Part shown: piece after piece, positions 17,838 to 28,356 of the stretch
Numbering within the stretch: the stretch's first letter is position 1
Layout of the letters: every line of letters starts with the position of its first letter
NCBI GenBank assembly: GCA_947475315.1
Contig: CANJMY010000004.1
Location: forward strand, 1-64,000
Direction of reading: 5' to 3'
Source: Pseudomonadota bacterium
Lineage (GTDB): Bacteria > Myxococcota_A > UBA796 > GCA-2862545
DNA: 64,000 nt
Program-made: the position numbers and the translations under genes
Notes under the pieces: model-generated
What the model was told of the DNA's origin: nothing
Databases searched by the model: none
What the model saw: only the letters and a program-made list of their open reading frames with translations

Positions 17838-18539
17838 ATGTTCACCACCGACGTCGAGTACACCTTCGAAGGCCAGCGCTTGGTCGGCTTCCTGGCCGCG
17901 CCCGACACCAAGGACGCCCAGCCCGGCGTGCTCGTCATCCCGGATGCCGGCGGCCTGGGCGAGCATCTCAAGGAGAAGGCGCGCCGACTCGCGGGCCTGG
18001 GCTACGTCGCCTTCGTGTTGGACATGTTCGGCGACGGCGGGGTGGTGAGCGACGGTCTGCGACGCATCCAGGAGCTGGCGAGCGACAACCGACGCTGGCG
18101 CGCGGTGGCGAAGGCGGGCCTCGACGTGCTCGCCGCGCGGCCGGAGGCGGACGCGTCGCGGCTGGGCGCCATCGGGTACTGCTTCGGCGGGACGACCGTC
18201 TACGAGCTCGCGCGCAGCGGGGCCGATCTGAAGGGTGTGGTCGGGTTCCACAGCGGCCTCGCGCCCAGCTCAGGTGAGGCGCGCCACATCCGGGGCAAGG
18301 TGCTGACGCTGATCGGCGCGGACGATCCGCTGATCACGCCCGAGGCGCGGCTGGTGTTCGAGCGGGAGCTGCGCGAGGCCGGGGTGAGCTGGCAGATGAC
18401 GCTCTACGGAGGGGTGGGACACAGCTTCACGAACCCGTTCATGACGCCGGGGCTGCGGCCTGGGTTCGCGTACGACGCGCTGGCGGATGCGCGGTCGTGG
18501 GCGGAGATGACGCGGTTCTTCGAGGAGGTCCTTGGCTGA
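17838..18539 (+). CDS. Dienelactone hydrolase family protein
   Basis: A 233-residue alpha/beta hydrolase of the dienelactone-hydrolase family, which uses a Cys nucleophile. The nucleophile elbow is GYCFGG, the acid follows in GADDPLI and the His is in GVGHSF. These cytoplasmic enzymes open lactone rings in aromatic breakdown, but many members are of unknown substrate, and no pathway genes are nearby. The ATG at 17838 has GGAG 5 nt ahead. A start at 17781 lacks a ribosome site and adds residues unlike the family. Confidence 0.88.
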   Translation: MFTTDVEYTFEGQRLVGFLAAPDTKDAQPGVLVIPDAGGLGEHLKEKARRLAGLGYVAFVLDMFGDGGVVSDGLRRIQELASDNRRWRAVAKAGLDVLAARPEADASRLGAIGYCFGGTTVYELARSGADLKGVVGFHSGLAPSSGEARHIRGKVLTLIGADDPLITPEARLVFERELREAGVSWQMTLYGGVGHSFTNPFMTPGLRPGFAYDALADARSWAEMTRFFEEVLG

Positions 18540-18546
18540 TCGACTG

Positions 18547-18575
18547 TTGCACCATCTGAAACCCGCACTTACAAT
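18547..18575 (+). promoter_or_regulatory. Strong sigma70-type promoter giving a leaderless mRNA
   Basis: TTGCAC (18547-18552) and TACAAT (18570-18575) with an ideal 17-bp spacer. The predicted transcription start, about 7 nt after the -10, falls on or next to the ATG at 18582, and no ribosome site lies between. Confidence 0.75.
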
Positions 18576-18581
18576 CCGTGC

Positions 18582-19748
18582 ATGACCATCCCGCGCCGTC
18601 TCGCCCCCGTCCTCCTCGACGCCGCCGCCCTGTACCCAGTGGTGACGGTCACCGGCCCGCGCCAGTCCGGCAAGACGACGCTCTGCCGGTCCCTCTTCCC
18701 CGACAAGCCTTACGTCTCGCTGGAGGCGCCCGACACGGCCGCGTGGGCGCAGGAGGATCCGCGGGGCTTCCTCGCCAGCAACCCGACCGGCGCCATCCTC
18801 GACGAGGTCCAGGCTGTGCCGCACCTGCTCCGCTACCTCCAGGGCGAGGTCGACGAGCGCCCCGAGTCTGGCCGATGGGTCCTGACGGGGTCACAGCACT
18901 TCGCGCTCTCGGCGGCGGTCGCCCAGTCGCTGGCGGGCCGAACGGCGATGCTCCACCTGCTGCCGCCCAGCCTGGAGGAGCTACGCCAGTTCCCGCAGCA
19001 CCCGACCGACCTGCTGACCACGCTGTGGACAGGCGCCTACCCGCGCATACACGACCGCGGCATCCCCGCCGGGCGCTGGCTCTCTGACTACGTCGCCACC
19101 TACATCCAGCGCGACGTGCGCCAGGTGTTGGCCGTGGGCGATCTGACGGCGTTCACCAATTTCGTGCGCCTGTGCGCCGGCCGCACCGGACAGGAGCTGA
19201 ACTTGAGCGCGCTCGGCGCCGACGCGGGTGTGTCGCACGTCACGGCAAAGTCGTGGCTCTCCGTCCTGGAGACGAGCTTCCTCGTCCACCGCGTGGCGCC
19301 GTGGCACAACAACGCGCGGAAGCGTCTTGTGAAGACGCCCAAGCTGCACTTTCTGGACACAGGGCTGGCCTGCTTCCTGCTCGGCATCCGAACGCCGGAG
19401 GAGCTGAACCTCCACCCGGCGCGCGGCGCGCTCTTTGAGAGCTGGGTGGTCGCGGAGGCGTACAAGGCCCACGTCCACGCAGGGCTGGTGCCGCAGCTCT
19501 ACCACCTGCGCGAGACGCGCGGCTCTGAGGTGGACCTGGTGGTGGAGCGCGGCGCGGAGCGCATCCTGGTGGAGGTGAAGTCTGGAGCCACGATCGGTTC
19601 CGACGCGCTCGACGGCGTCCGCACGGCGCTCTCGGAGGGAGTCGGGAGCAAGGCCCGGCTGGTGTACGGAGGCAGCGACAAGGGCGTGCGTTCGGGCGTC
19701 GAGCTGTGGCCTTGGGCAGCGTTGGATGACGAGGCTTGGGTGGGCTGA
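18582..19748 (+). CDS. AAA_14/DUF4143 ATPase
   Basis: A 388-residue P-loop ATPase with an AAA_14 N-terminus and a DUF4143 C-terminus. Walker A is GPRQSGKTT (Lys31), Walker B is GAILDEVQ, and a conserved LTGSQHF sensor follows. The C-terminal part has the helix-turn-helix-like VSHVTAKSWLSVLE and the nuclease-like EVDLVVE...ILVEVKS that is typical of DUF4143. Such genes are scattered, often horizontally moved, and of unknown function; links to toxin-antitoxin or defence roles have been suggested. Its own near-consensus promoter and leaderless start set it apart from its neighbours. Confidence 0.9.
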   Translation: MTIPRRLAPVLLDAAALYPVVTVTGPRQSGKTTLCRSLFPDKPYVSLEAPDTAAWAQEDPRGFLASNPTGAILDEVQAVPHLLRYLQGEVDERPESGRWVLTGSQHFALSAAVAQSLAGRTAMLHLLPPSLEELRQFPQHPTDLLTTLWTGAYPRIHDRGIPAGRWLSDYVATYIQRDVRQVLAVGDLTAFTNFVRLCAGRTGQELNLSALGADAGVSHVTAKSWLSVLETSFLVHRVAPWHNNARKRLVKTPKLHFLDTGLACFLLGIRTPEELNLHPARGALFESWVVAEAYKAHVHAGLVPQLYHLRETRGSEVDLVVERGAERILVEVKSGATIGSDALDGVRTALSEGVGSKARLVYGGSDKGVRSGVELWPWAALDDEAWVG

Positions 19749-19788
19749 CCGCTGCGCCGACGCGCGCGTCTCGCCGCCCGCCCCCGCG

Positions 19789-21390
<1,602 letters not shown>

Positions 21391-21556
21391 CGGGGCTCCA
21401 TGCCTGCGATCTTTACCGAGACGTGGGCTCGGGAGCCCGCGTGGCCTGCCGTTTCGAGCACGTGGGCCGCACCACGGCCTCCAGCGGGGGCGCGCGCCGG
21501 GAGGGGGGCTCTCTGCGGATCGCTCCGAGCACCCCTCAACCGGCGGCGGCCTGCTC

Positions 21557-22705
21557 CTAGCGAGCGCGCTCGAACAGCTCCTTGGCGATGATCAGGCGCT
21601 GGATCTGGCTCGTGCCCTCGTAGATCTGGAAGATCTTGGAGTCACGGAGCAGCTTCTCGACCGGGTACTCCGAGCTGTAGCCGTAGCCGCCGAACACCTG
21701 GACGGCGTCGCTGGCGATGCGGTGCGCGGCGTCCGCGGCGAAGCACTTGGCCATCGACGCGTACATCGTGTTCTTCTCGCCGTTGTCCTTCATCCACGCG
21801 GCCTGGCGGACCAGGAGGCGGGCGGCCTCGATGTCCTTGGCCATGTCGGCGATCATGAAGCTGACGGCCTGGTGCGACGCGAGGGGCACGCCCATGGTCT
21901 TGCGCTCGGTGGCGTAACGGCGCGCGTGCTCGAAGGCGGCGCGGGCGACGCCGACGGCCGCAGAGGCGACCAGCGGGCGGGTGTGGTCGAAGGCGCCCAT
22001 GGCGAGCAGCCAGCCGCCGCCGACCTGACCGATGACGTTCTCCTCGGGGACCTCGACGTCGGTGAAGGTGATGCCGCGGGTGTCGCTGCAGCGCTGGCCG
22101 AGGTTGTACTCCTTCTTGCCGGGCTCGACGCCCTTCCAGCTCTTCTCGACCAGGAACGCGGTCATGCCGCGGTACTTGGCGGCGCGGTCCGTGTAGGCCA
22201 CGACGAAGTACCAGTCGGCGACGCCGGCGTTGGTGATCCACATCTTGGAGCCGTTGAGGATGTAGCGGTCACCCTTCTTGTCGGCGGTGGTGAGCATGGC
22301 GGCCACGTCCGAGCCGGCGCCCGGCTCAGTGACCGCGTACGCGGCCATCTTCGGGGAGACGGTCATGGGCTGAACGTACTTCTCTAGGAGGTAGTCGGAC
22401 GCGCCGGTGAGCACAGGCTCAAGCGCGAGGCCGTTGGCCTCCAGGGCGGTCCCGATGCCGCTGCAGCCCCAGGCGAGCTCTTCGGCGATGATCGACGCGT
22501 CGACGCAGCCCATGCCCAGGCCGCCCCACTTCTCGGGGATGTGGCTGTTCATCAGGCCCATCTCGTGCGCCTTGCCGATGACTTCCCACGGGTACTCGCC
22601 GGTCTTGTCATGGTGCTCGGCCACGGGGCGGACCTCGCGCTCGGCGAAGTCGTGGGCGAGCGAGCGGAGGGCCTCCTGGTCCTCAGAGAGCTTGAAGCCG
22701 ATCAT
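21557..22705 (-). CDS. Acyl-CoA dehydrogenase, medium-chain type
   Basis: A 382-residue FAD enzyme for the first step of fatty-acid beta-oxidation. The two family signatures are present: AYAVTEPGAGSDVA and, near the C-terminus, QVFGGYGYSSEYPVEKLLRD. The catalytic base is the Glu of IYEGTSQIQR, in the place used by medium- and short-chain enzymes. FAD and electron-transfer residues look complete. The ATG follows GGAG. It stands alone, with 166 bp to the next minus-strand gene downstream and no other beta-oxidation gene close by. The exact chain-length preference cannot be read. Confidence 0.94.
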   Translation of the reverse strand: MIGFKLSEDQEALRSLAHDFAEREVRPVAEHHDKTGEYPWEVIGKAHEMGLMNSHIPEKWGGLGMGCVDASIIAEELAWGCSGIGTALEANGLALEPVLTGASDYLLEKYVQPMTVSPKMAAYAVTEPGAGSDVAAMLTTADKKGDRYILNGSKMWITNAGVADWYFVVAYTDRAAKYRGMTAFLVEKSWKGVEPGKKEYNLGQRCSDTRGITFTDVEVPEENVIGQVGGGWLLAMGAFDHTRPLVASAAVGVARAAFEHARRYATERKTMGVPLASHQAVSFMIADMAKDIEAARLLVRQAAWMKDNGEKNTMYASMAKCFAADAAHRIASDAVQVFGGYGYSSEYPVEKLLRDSKIFQIYEGTSQIQRLIIAKELFERAR

Positions 22706-22858
22706 GGTCGAATCTCCTGCGGGTAGGGTCGTGCAAGGGAGGCGCGACTATCGCGTCCACGGCGGCGCCGGGCGCGGTTTTGCGGGTTCGCCACGGATGG
22801 ACCGTCGCTTGGGCGCGCACGCAACAAGCGGAGGCGCGCGCTCGCCCACAATCGGCGA

Positions 22859-23368
22859 TCAACGGACCGGGGGGGCGCTCATGTCGGTGACGGTGGCGCT
22901 CGGATCCAGGGACAGGATGGCGGACACGTAGCAACTGGCCCACGCCGGCCTGATCTTATTGAAGAAAATGCCCTGCAAAGGCCGCTTCGGCGCGTCGAGC
23001 GGCGTGCGGAGCGTGACGCTCGAACCGTCGCCCTCAGGCGCGACCTCTACGACCAGGTAGAAGCCCAGGTTGTCCTTGTGGCCGGCAAGGTCCCAGTCGA
23101 CGCGACGGCCTGGCTTCACGTCGTCCACCGTGACGTGCACCTTGCGATGCATCCACGACGGGATCCAGGTGAGGTTGACGAAGTCGTGGGTGGCGCCGGT
23201 CACCTTGGCGCAGGACTGCGGGAAGCGCGCCGTGGCGTCGGGCAGGTCCTGGAACGCGGCGAGCACCGCGTCGGGGCTCATCGATGTCGTGGCGGACGCG
23301 CGCACGTCCCCGCTCAAGCCCGCGTAGGGGTTGCCCGCAAGTGCCGCGGCCATCCACACCGTCCACAT
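22859..23368 (-). CDS. SRPBCC/START-like exported protein
   Basis: A 169-residue protein whose fold looks like the SRPBCC (Bet v1/START) lipid-binding family: SPDAVLAAFQDL near the start, a beta-rich middle (HRKVHVTVDDVKPGRRVDWDL) and a long final helix. A short hydrophobic N-terminus (MWTVWMAAALAG) suggests export. The ATG at 23368 has GGAGG 6 nt ahead; an upstream start in the same frame would run into the serpin regulatory region. Ligand unknown. The serpin gene is divergent, 167 bp away. A similar exported SRPBCC protein occurs at 41077. Confidence 0.6.
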   Translation of the reverse strand: MWTVWMAAALAGNPYAGLSGDVRASATTSMSPDAVLAAFQDLPDATARFPQSCAKVTGATHDFVNLTWIPSWMHRKVHVTVDDVKPGRRVDWDLAGHKDNLGFYLVVEVAPEGDGSSVTLRTPLDAPKRPLQGIFFNKIRPAWASCYVSAILSLDPSATVTDMSAPPVR

Positions 23369-23478
23369 TGTCGACCTCCGTGGCTCCCGTCTAGCCCGCG
23401 CGCGGGCGTTCATCCTTGACGGCGTGGGGGGCACCGGATCGGGTGTGCCGCGTTCCGATGCGCCCGCTCGGGATCCAC

Positions 23479-23508
23479 TTGTTGGTTCTGGGTGGCGGTG
23501 CACATACT
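23479..23508 (+). promoter_or_regulatory. Possible serpin promoter
   Basis: TTGTTG (23479-23484) and CATACT (23503-23508) with an 18-bp spacer, 27 bp ahead of the serpin ATG. The -10 matches four of six consensus bases. Confidence 0.35.
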
Positions 23509-23535
23509 TCAGAACGTCACCCTCTCGGAGGCCCC

Positions 23536-24828
23536 ATGCGTCACGCGAGCTTGCTGTTGATTCTATCGTTCGCGGCATGTGATCCGGCCGGTCCAGGCAA
23601 GGACCTTCACGCGTGGGATCCCAACCGCGTCGCGCGCTCGATCACCTCCGCCGACGGCGACGTCGGTGCGGTGGTGGACGGCAACGACGCCTTCACCTGG
23701 GACCTCTACGGGCAGCTCGCGACCGGGGAGGAGAACCTCTTCTTCTCGCCGATCTCCATCTCCGCGGCGCTCGGGATGACCACGGCGGGCGCGGGCGGCG
23801 ACACGCTCACGCAGATGCAGGATGTGCTGCACCTCAGCATCCCCGCCGAGCAGTGGCATCCGGCGTTTGGCGCGCTGATCGACGACCTGAACGGCGACAA
23901 GCTCCGTGGCTACCGCCTGGAGGTCGCCAACCGCCTGTTCGGGCAGGACGGCACAGCCTGGGCCGCGGACTTCCTCGCCACCTGCAACGACGACTGGCAT
24001 GCCCCGATGCAGTCTGTGGACTTCGCGGGAGATCCCGAGGGTTCGCGCGGCGTCGTGAATGGGTGGGTGTCAGACCAGACGCAGCAGCACATCCCGGAGC
24101 TGATCCCGCAGGGCGTCATCACGCCGGACACCCGCTTGGTGCTCGCCAACGCGATCTACTTCCTGGCGGACTGGTGGACGCAGTTCGACACCACCGAGAC
24201 CAAGGCCGGCAGCTTCACGCGGCTCGATGGCTCCACGGTGACCACCGACATGATGTGGCTCGACCTGTCGAAGGTGGAGGACTCGCGCGTGCGCAGCACC
24301 GAGATCAACGGCGCCGCGATCGTCCGCATGCCCTACGAGGACGACGAGGTCGCCGCCTATCTGGTGATCCCCTCGGCGGCGGACGGGCTCCTGGGGCTGG
24401 AGGCCCAGCTCAACCAGGACACCTTCCGCGAGTGGGTCGCCCCGATCGAGGGCGCCTACAGCGAAGACCGCGACGAGGAGGGCATGGTCGCGATCCCCAA
24501 GCTGGAGCTCAGGTGGAAGGGTTCGCTCGTGCCCGCGCTCCAGGCGCTCGGCATGACGGACGCGTTCGACCCGCTGCTCGCGGACTTCTCGCCGATGGCC
24601 GACGGTGATGCGGCGTCCGACTACATGATCAGCGACGTGATCCACGAGGCCTGGGTGCGCGTGGACGAGGCGGGCACCGAGGCCGCCGCGGCGACCGCCG
24701 TGGTGATCACCGACACCGCGGCGCCGATCCCGCGAATCGCCGATCACCCGTTCTTGATCGTCGTGCGGGACGACCTCACCGGCAGCTTGCTCTTCGTCGC
24801 CCGGGTCATGGACCCGGCCGCGGGATGA
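23536..24828 (+). CDS. Serpin-family lipoprotein, inhibitory type
   Basis: A serine-protease inhibitor of 430 residues with a lipoprotein signal (LLILSFAAC). Typical serpin segments are present: NLFFSPISISAALGM, VLANAIYFLADW and DHPFLIVVRD. The reactive-loop hinge reads EAGTEAAAATAV, the small-residue pattern of inhibitory serpins, so it can probably insert its loop. Counting from the hinge Gly as P15 and checking the distance to the conserved PF puts P1-P1' at Thr-Ala. It is lipid-anchored, so it may guard the envelope or block host/prey proteases. The ATG follows GGAG. Confidence 0.92.
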   Translation: MRHASLLLILSFAACDPAGPGKDLHAWDPNRVARSITSADGDVGAVVDGNDAFTWDLYGQLATGEENLFFSPISISAALGMTTAGAGGDTLTQMQDVLHLSIPAEQWHPAFGALIDDLNGDKLRGYRLEVANRLFGQDGTAWAADFLATCNDDWHAPMQSVDFAGDPEGSRGVVNGWVSDQTQQHIPELIPQGVITPDTRLVLANAIYFLADWWTQFDTTETKAGSFTRLDGSTVTTDMMWLDLSKVEDSRVRSTEINGAAIVRMPYEDDEVAAYLVIPSAADGLLGLEAQLNQDTFREWVAPIEGAYSEDRDEEGMVAIPKLELRWKGSLVPALQALGMTDAFDPLLADFSPMADGDAASDYMISDVIHEAWVRVDEAGTEAAAATAVVITDTAAPIPRIADHPFLIVVRDDLTGSLLFVARVMDPAAG

Positions 24829-24832
24829 GCCA

Positions 24833-24873
24833 CACCCCGCCGGCCACGACGCGTCGCCTAGCCGGGGCGGTTT
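24833..24873. terminator. Possible bidirectional terminator between convergent genes
   Basis: CCGCCGGC (24837-24844) and GCCGGGGCGG (24861-24870) can form an imperfect GC-rich stem followed by TTT, between the serpin and the hemoglobin gene. It overlaps the last codons of the latter. Confidence 0.3.
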
Positions 24874-25256
24874 CGCATGTGGTCCGCGACCTCGGCGAAC
24901 GCCTTCACGAGCGTCGCGCGGAGCGCGGGGTCCGGGGTCACGTCCTGGAGCGCGCGCGCCATGCACAGCATCCACGCGCGCGCGGCGGACAGGTCGATCG
25001 GCAAGTGGCCGTGCCGGCGCCGCAGCATCGGGTGGCCGTACTGCTCCCAGTAGAGCGGCGGCCCGCCGAGCCAGCCGGACAGGAAGGCCGCGAGCTTGTG
25101 GCGGTCGTCCGTGAGGTCGTCGTCGTGCAGGCCGCGGATGGAAGCGGCCTCGGGCAGCGTGTCCATGTGCGTGTAGAACCGGTCGACGAGGCGCACGACT
25201 TGATCGTGGCCACCGAGCTGGTCGTACAGGGAGGGTTCTTCAGACATCGCCGGCAC
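24858..25256 (-). CDS. Truncated hemoglobin, group II-like
   Basis: A 132-residue (129 from the second Met) 2/2 globin. LYDQLGG opens the fold, the CD/E part has FLSGWLGGPPLYWEQYGHPMLRRRH, and the proximal His lies in RRRHGHLPI. The Trp in ARAWMLCM is the conserved group II Trp of the G helix. Such globins bind O2 or NO and help in oxygen handling or NO detoxification in the cytoplasm. The gene is divergent from a sugar nucleotidyltransferase gene, 60 bp apart, and convergent with the serpin. Confidence 0.9.
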   Translation of the reverse strand: MPAMSEEPSLYDQLGGHDQVVRLVDRFYTHMDTLPEAASIRGLHDDDLTDDRHKLAAFLSGWLGGPPLYWEQYGHPMLRRRHGHLPIDLSAARAWMLCMARALQDVTPDPALRATLVKAFAEVADHMRNRPG

Positions 25257-25315
25257 CTAACCCTGGGCGTCGGCGAACGCAGATCCACGACGTGCGGAGT
25301 GACGGGGGGGATTCC

Positions 25316-26236
25316 ATGCAACGCCTAGAAGTGGTCCGCTGCAGCCCGGATGAAACGGACGACGCGTGGGTCGTGGTGTTGGCCGGCGGCGATGGCCGCA
25401 GGTTGGAGGCGGTCGCACGCTCCCGGTACGGACACCCGCGCCCCAAGCAATACTGCGACTTTGGCTGCGGGCACACGCTGCTTGGGAGGACGATCGAGCG
25501 CGCTAGGATGTTGGTGCCCGATGACCGCATCGTCGTCGTCACCACGCGAACGCACCGCGCGTTCGCCGACGAGTGCCTGGCCGCGTACCCGCACGTCCGA
25601 CGGGTGGAGCAGCCGAGCAACCTCGACACGACGCCCGGCATCCTGCTGCCGCTGCTCCACGTGATCGGCCACAACCCCGAGGCGCGCGTGGTGTTGATGC
25701 CCTCGGACCACAGCGTCGAGTGCGATCACGACTTCGTCGCGGTGGTGGCGGACGCGCTCGATTCGCTGCGCCGTCACTGGTACGACGTGCTGCTGCTCGG
25801 TGCGCCCGCGCGCGACGCCGAGGACGGCTACGGCTGGATCTTATCGTTCGAGAGCCAGCGCGAGCACTGGCGCCGCGTCGCCGACTTCCGGGAGAAGCCG
25901 CCCTGCGAGGAGCTGCCCGACCTCATCGCGGAGGGCGCGGTCCGCAACACGTTCGTGATCATCGCCAGCGCGTCGGAGCTGGTGGCGTTGATCGCCCGGC
26001 ACGCACCCGAGTGGTACGACGCCCTCGGTGCCGCGCCGACCCCGGAGATCATCGAGCGCGCGTACGCGACGCTGCCGCGCAGCAACTTCAGCAGCGACGT
26101 GTTGGAGCCCGCCCGATACCGGCTCCGCGTGGTGCCGCTCGGCGACGTGGGCTGGGACGACATCGGCACGCCGGAGCGGCTGGCGAGGGCGAGCGTTTCG
26201 CACCCTGCCGCGGAGAGGTCGATGTCGATGGCCTAG
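25316..26236 (+). CDS. Mannose-1-phosphate guanylyltransferase-like nucleotidyltransferase
   Basis: A 306-residue sugar-nucleotide pyrophosphorylase. The signature is split slightly, with VLAGGDGRRL followed by RPKQYC, then LMPSDHSV for metal and sugar binding and DFREKP later. The usual substrate is mannose-1-phosphate with GTP, making GDP-mannose, but the C-terminal isomerase domain of longer enzymes is absent, and the sugar cannot be proven. It acts in the cytoplasm, supplying exopolysaccharide or LPS synthesis. The ATG at 25316 follows a run of G. The next gene is convergent. Confidence 0.75.
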   Translation: MQRLEVVRCSPDETDDAWVVVLAGGDGRRLEAVARSRYGHPRPKQYCDFGCGHTLLGRTIERARMLVPDDRIVVVTTRTHRAFADECLAAYPHVRRVEQPSNLDTTPGILLPLLHVIGHNPEARVVLMPSDHSVECDHDFVAVVADALDSLRRHWYDVLLLGAPARDAEDGYGWILSFESQREHWRRVADFREKPPCEELPDLIAEGAVRNTFVIIASASELVALIARHAPEWYDALGAAPTPEIIERAYATLPRSNFSSDVLEPARYRLRVVPLGDVGWDDIGTPERLARASVSHPAAERSMSMA

Positions 26237-26282
26237 GCCCCCTCGGGCACCACGCATCATGCCGGACGGGAAGGCTCTGCCA

Positions 26283-27293
26283 TCAGGCCCCGCCCATGAC
26301 ACCCACGTTGCGCGCCGCCGCGGCGACGATCTCGATCGACCGGGCGCGCGCGTCCGGGTCGTAGATCGCACCAGACAGGATCACCTCATCGGCGCGCGTG
26401 CGCTCGACAAACGCGGCGAGCCCGGCCTCCACGTCAGACTGGGTGCCGATGGCCGAGTAGTGCTGGAAGCTCTGGAGCATCGCGCGCGCGCCCGCGTCCA
26501 GCGTGTCGCCGAAGCCGCGCATCGGCGGCTGCAGCTTGCCGGGGTTCCCGGTGCGGAGCGCCACGATGCTCTGCTGCATCGACGTCGCCAGGAAGCGCGC
26601 GTCGTCCGCGGTGTCGGCGGCGCAAACACCAAAGCCCACCATCACGTGAGGGCGGTCGAGGACGCGCGAGGGGCGGAAGTCGCGGTGGTAGGTCGCGAGC
26701 GCCTGATCCATCATGGCGGGCGCAAAGTGCGACGCGAACGCGTACGGCAGGCCCAGCATCGCCGCGAGGCGCGCCCCAAAGGTGCTTGAACCCAGGATCC
26801 AGATCGGGACCTTGGCGCCCGCGCCGGGCGTGGCCTGGAAGCCGTGCTTGGGGTCGCCGTCGAAGAAGGACTGCAGCTCCAGCACGTCGCGCGGGAACTG
26901 CTCCGAGTCGCTGTCCAGGTGACGTCGCATCGCCTGCGCGACGCGGCCATCCGAGCCCGGCGCGCGGCCAAGGCCCAGGTCGACGCGGCCCGGGAACAGC
27001 GCCTCGAGCGTGCCAAACTGCTCGGCGATCTGCAGCGGGCTGTGGTTGGGGAGCATGATGCCGCCCGCGCCGATGCGGATCGTCGACGTGGCTTGGCCGA
27101 CGTGCGCCAGCACCACCGACGTGGCCGCGCCGCCGATGCCCGGCATGCCATGGTGCTCCGCCACCCAGTAGCGCTTGAAGCCGAGTCGCTCGACGGTCGC
27201 GGCGTAGCGCCCGGCGTTGCGGAGCGCGTCGCTGAGGTCGTGCCCCTCACGGACGGGGACGAGATCGAGGACGGAGAAGGTCGTGTTCGTCAT
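26283..27293 (-). CDS. LLM-class flavin-dependent oxidoreductase
   Basis: A 336-residue luciferase-like monooxygenase-family protein. Family marks are RYWVAEHHGMPGI, SVVLAHVGQATSTIRIGAGG, NHSPLQIAEQFGTLEALFPGRVDLGLGR and a C-terminal TIM-barrel end. It resembles the YhbW/alkane-monooxygenase-like branch, which uses FMN or F420-type flavins. The substrate is unknown. It stands as a single gene on the minus strand, downstream of a fatty-acid hydroxylase that is transcribed the same way 35 bp upstream, so the two may be co-transcribed. Confidence 0.88.
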   Translation of the reverse strand: MTNTTFSVLDLVPVREGHDLSDALRNAGRYAATVERLGFKRYWVAEHHGMPGIGGAATSVVLAHVGQATSTIRIGAGGIMLPNHSPLQIAEQFGTLEALFPGRVDLGLGRAPGSDGRVAQAMRRHLDSDSEQFPRDVLELQSFFDGDPKHGFQATPGAGAKVPIWILGSSTFGARLAAMLGLPYAFASHFAPAMMDQALATYHRDFRPSRVLDRPHVMVGFGVCAADTADDARFLATSMQQSIVALRTGNPGKLQPPMRGFGDTLDAGARAMLQSFQHYSAIGTQSDVEAGLAAFVERTRADEVILSGAIYDPDARARSIEIVAAAARNVGVMGGA

Positions 27294-27327
27294 CCGCGCG
27301 ATCTAGCGCTTGGAGCGGCCCGCGTCG

Positions 27328-28170
27328 CTACGCCTGGGTGCCGGATGGGCTGCCCCGAAGGCGCTCGAACGCGGCGCGCCACGAACGGCGGAAGGGCCAG
27401 ACCAGCGCGTCGAAGAAGCCAGCCTGCTCTTGTGAGGCGAGCCCGGTCGCCGGGTACTCGTCGGGCTGCGGCGCGTAGGCCGTGCCGAACAGCACATCCA
27501 TGAAGGGGAGGACCACCGCGAAATTCTTCCCCTGATGTTCGGGCCGCGTGGAGTGGTGGATCCGGTGCCACTGCGGGGTCACGACGAACGGGTTCGCGCC
27601 CCAAGGGTGCCGCACATTCATGTGCGAGAGCCGAGGGGGGATGGACCAGATCCACGTCGCGAACAAGACCGTAGTGGGGTCGATCCCGATCAGCAGGCCG
27701 ATCGTGGTGCGCAACGGCAGGCTGAGCGCCGCGGCCGTCCAGTGCTCTCGCGCGGTGGTCACGACGGTGAGGTGTGTGCTGCTGTGATGGAACGAGTGGA
27801 TCGCCCACAGCCACGGGACCGAGTGGCAGGCACGGTGCCACGCGTAGTCGATCATGTCCATCAGCACGAAGTACCCGAGGGTCAGCGCCAAGCGGCCAAC
27901 CCACCCTTGGGCGCGGAAGTACAGGAACGGGTGCCCTCCGACCGCGGCCATCCCGCGGCTGCATACCCACACGGACAGCGGTGCGAGCAGGGCTGCGCTC
28001 GCCAGATAGATAAGCGCAAACGCCCACTCGCGCTGCATCTCGGCGCGTGCGTCGGCGGTGGACGAGTCCTCGGCGGAGTGCCGCGCCTCGACGCCTCGGA
28101 CCAGCGCAAACGCTAGCCCCAGCGTGCCAAATGTGGCCGCCCACCCGCCAATCGCGAGCACCCAAGACAC
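27328..28170 (-). CDS. Sterol desaturase/fatty-acid hydroxylase family membrane protein
   Basis: A 280-residue di-iron membrane oxygenase. The three His boxes are HRACH, HSFHHSS and HRIHHS, set between TM segments. Members hydroxylate or desaturate sterols, fatty acids and carotenoids; the substrate here cannot be read. I choose the GTG at 28170 because GGGGAG stands 4 nt ahead. The longer frame to the GTG at 28212 has no ribosome site. The 186 bp up to the divergent helicase gene hold the promoters of both. Confidence 0.88.
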   Translation of the reverse strand: MSWVLAIGGWAATFGTLGLAFALVRGVEARHSAEDSSTADARAEMQREWAFALIYLASAALLAPLSVWVCSRGMAAVGGHPFLYFRAQGWVGRLALTLGYFVLMDMIDYAWHRACHSVPWLWAIHSFHHSSTHLTVVTTAREHWTAAALSLPLRTTIGLLIGIDPTTVLFATWIWSIPPRLSHMNVRHPWGANPFVVTPQWHRIHHSTRPEHQGKNFAVVLPFMDVLFGTAYAPQPDEYPATGLASQEQAGFFDALVWPFRRSWRAAFERLRGSPSGTQA

Positions 28171-28356
28171 TCGGCTCCCCCCAGAGAGTGGAGTGTGGTC
28201 ACACGCTACCACCTCATCTCACGAGGGTGGGACACTTTACGCAGGTCGACTCCGAGACGTCGGCCCCCATTGCGCCCCCGTATGAATTAGCTGCTCCCAG
28301 AACGGTGCTTGGTCCACAATCCTGTGTCGCAGGACCGCACCGCCGCCGGAGCCTCG

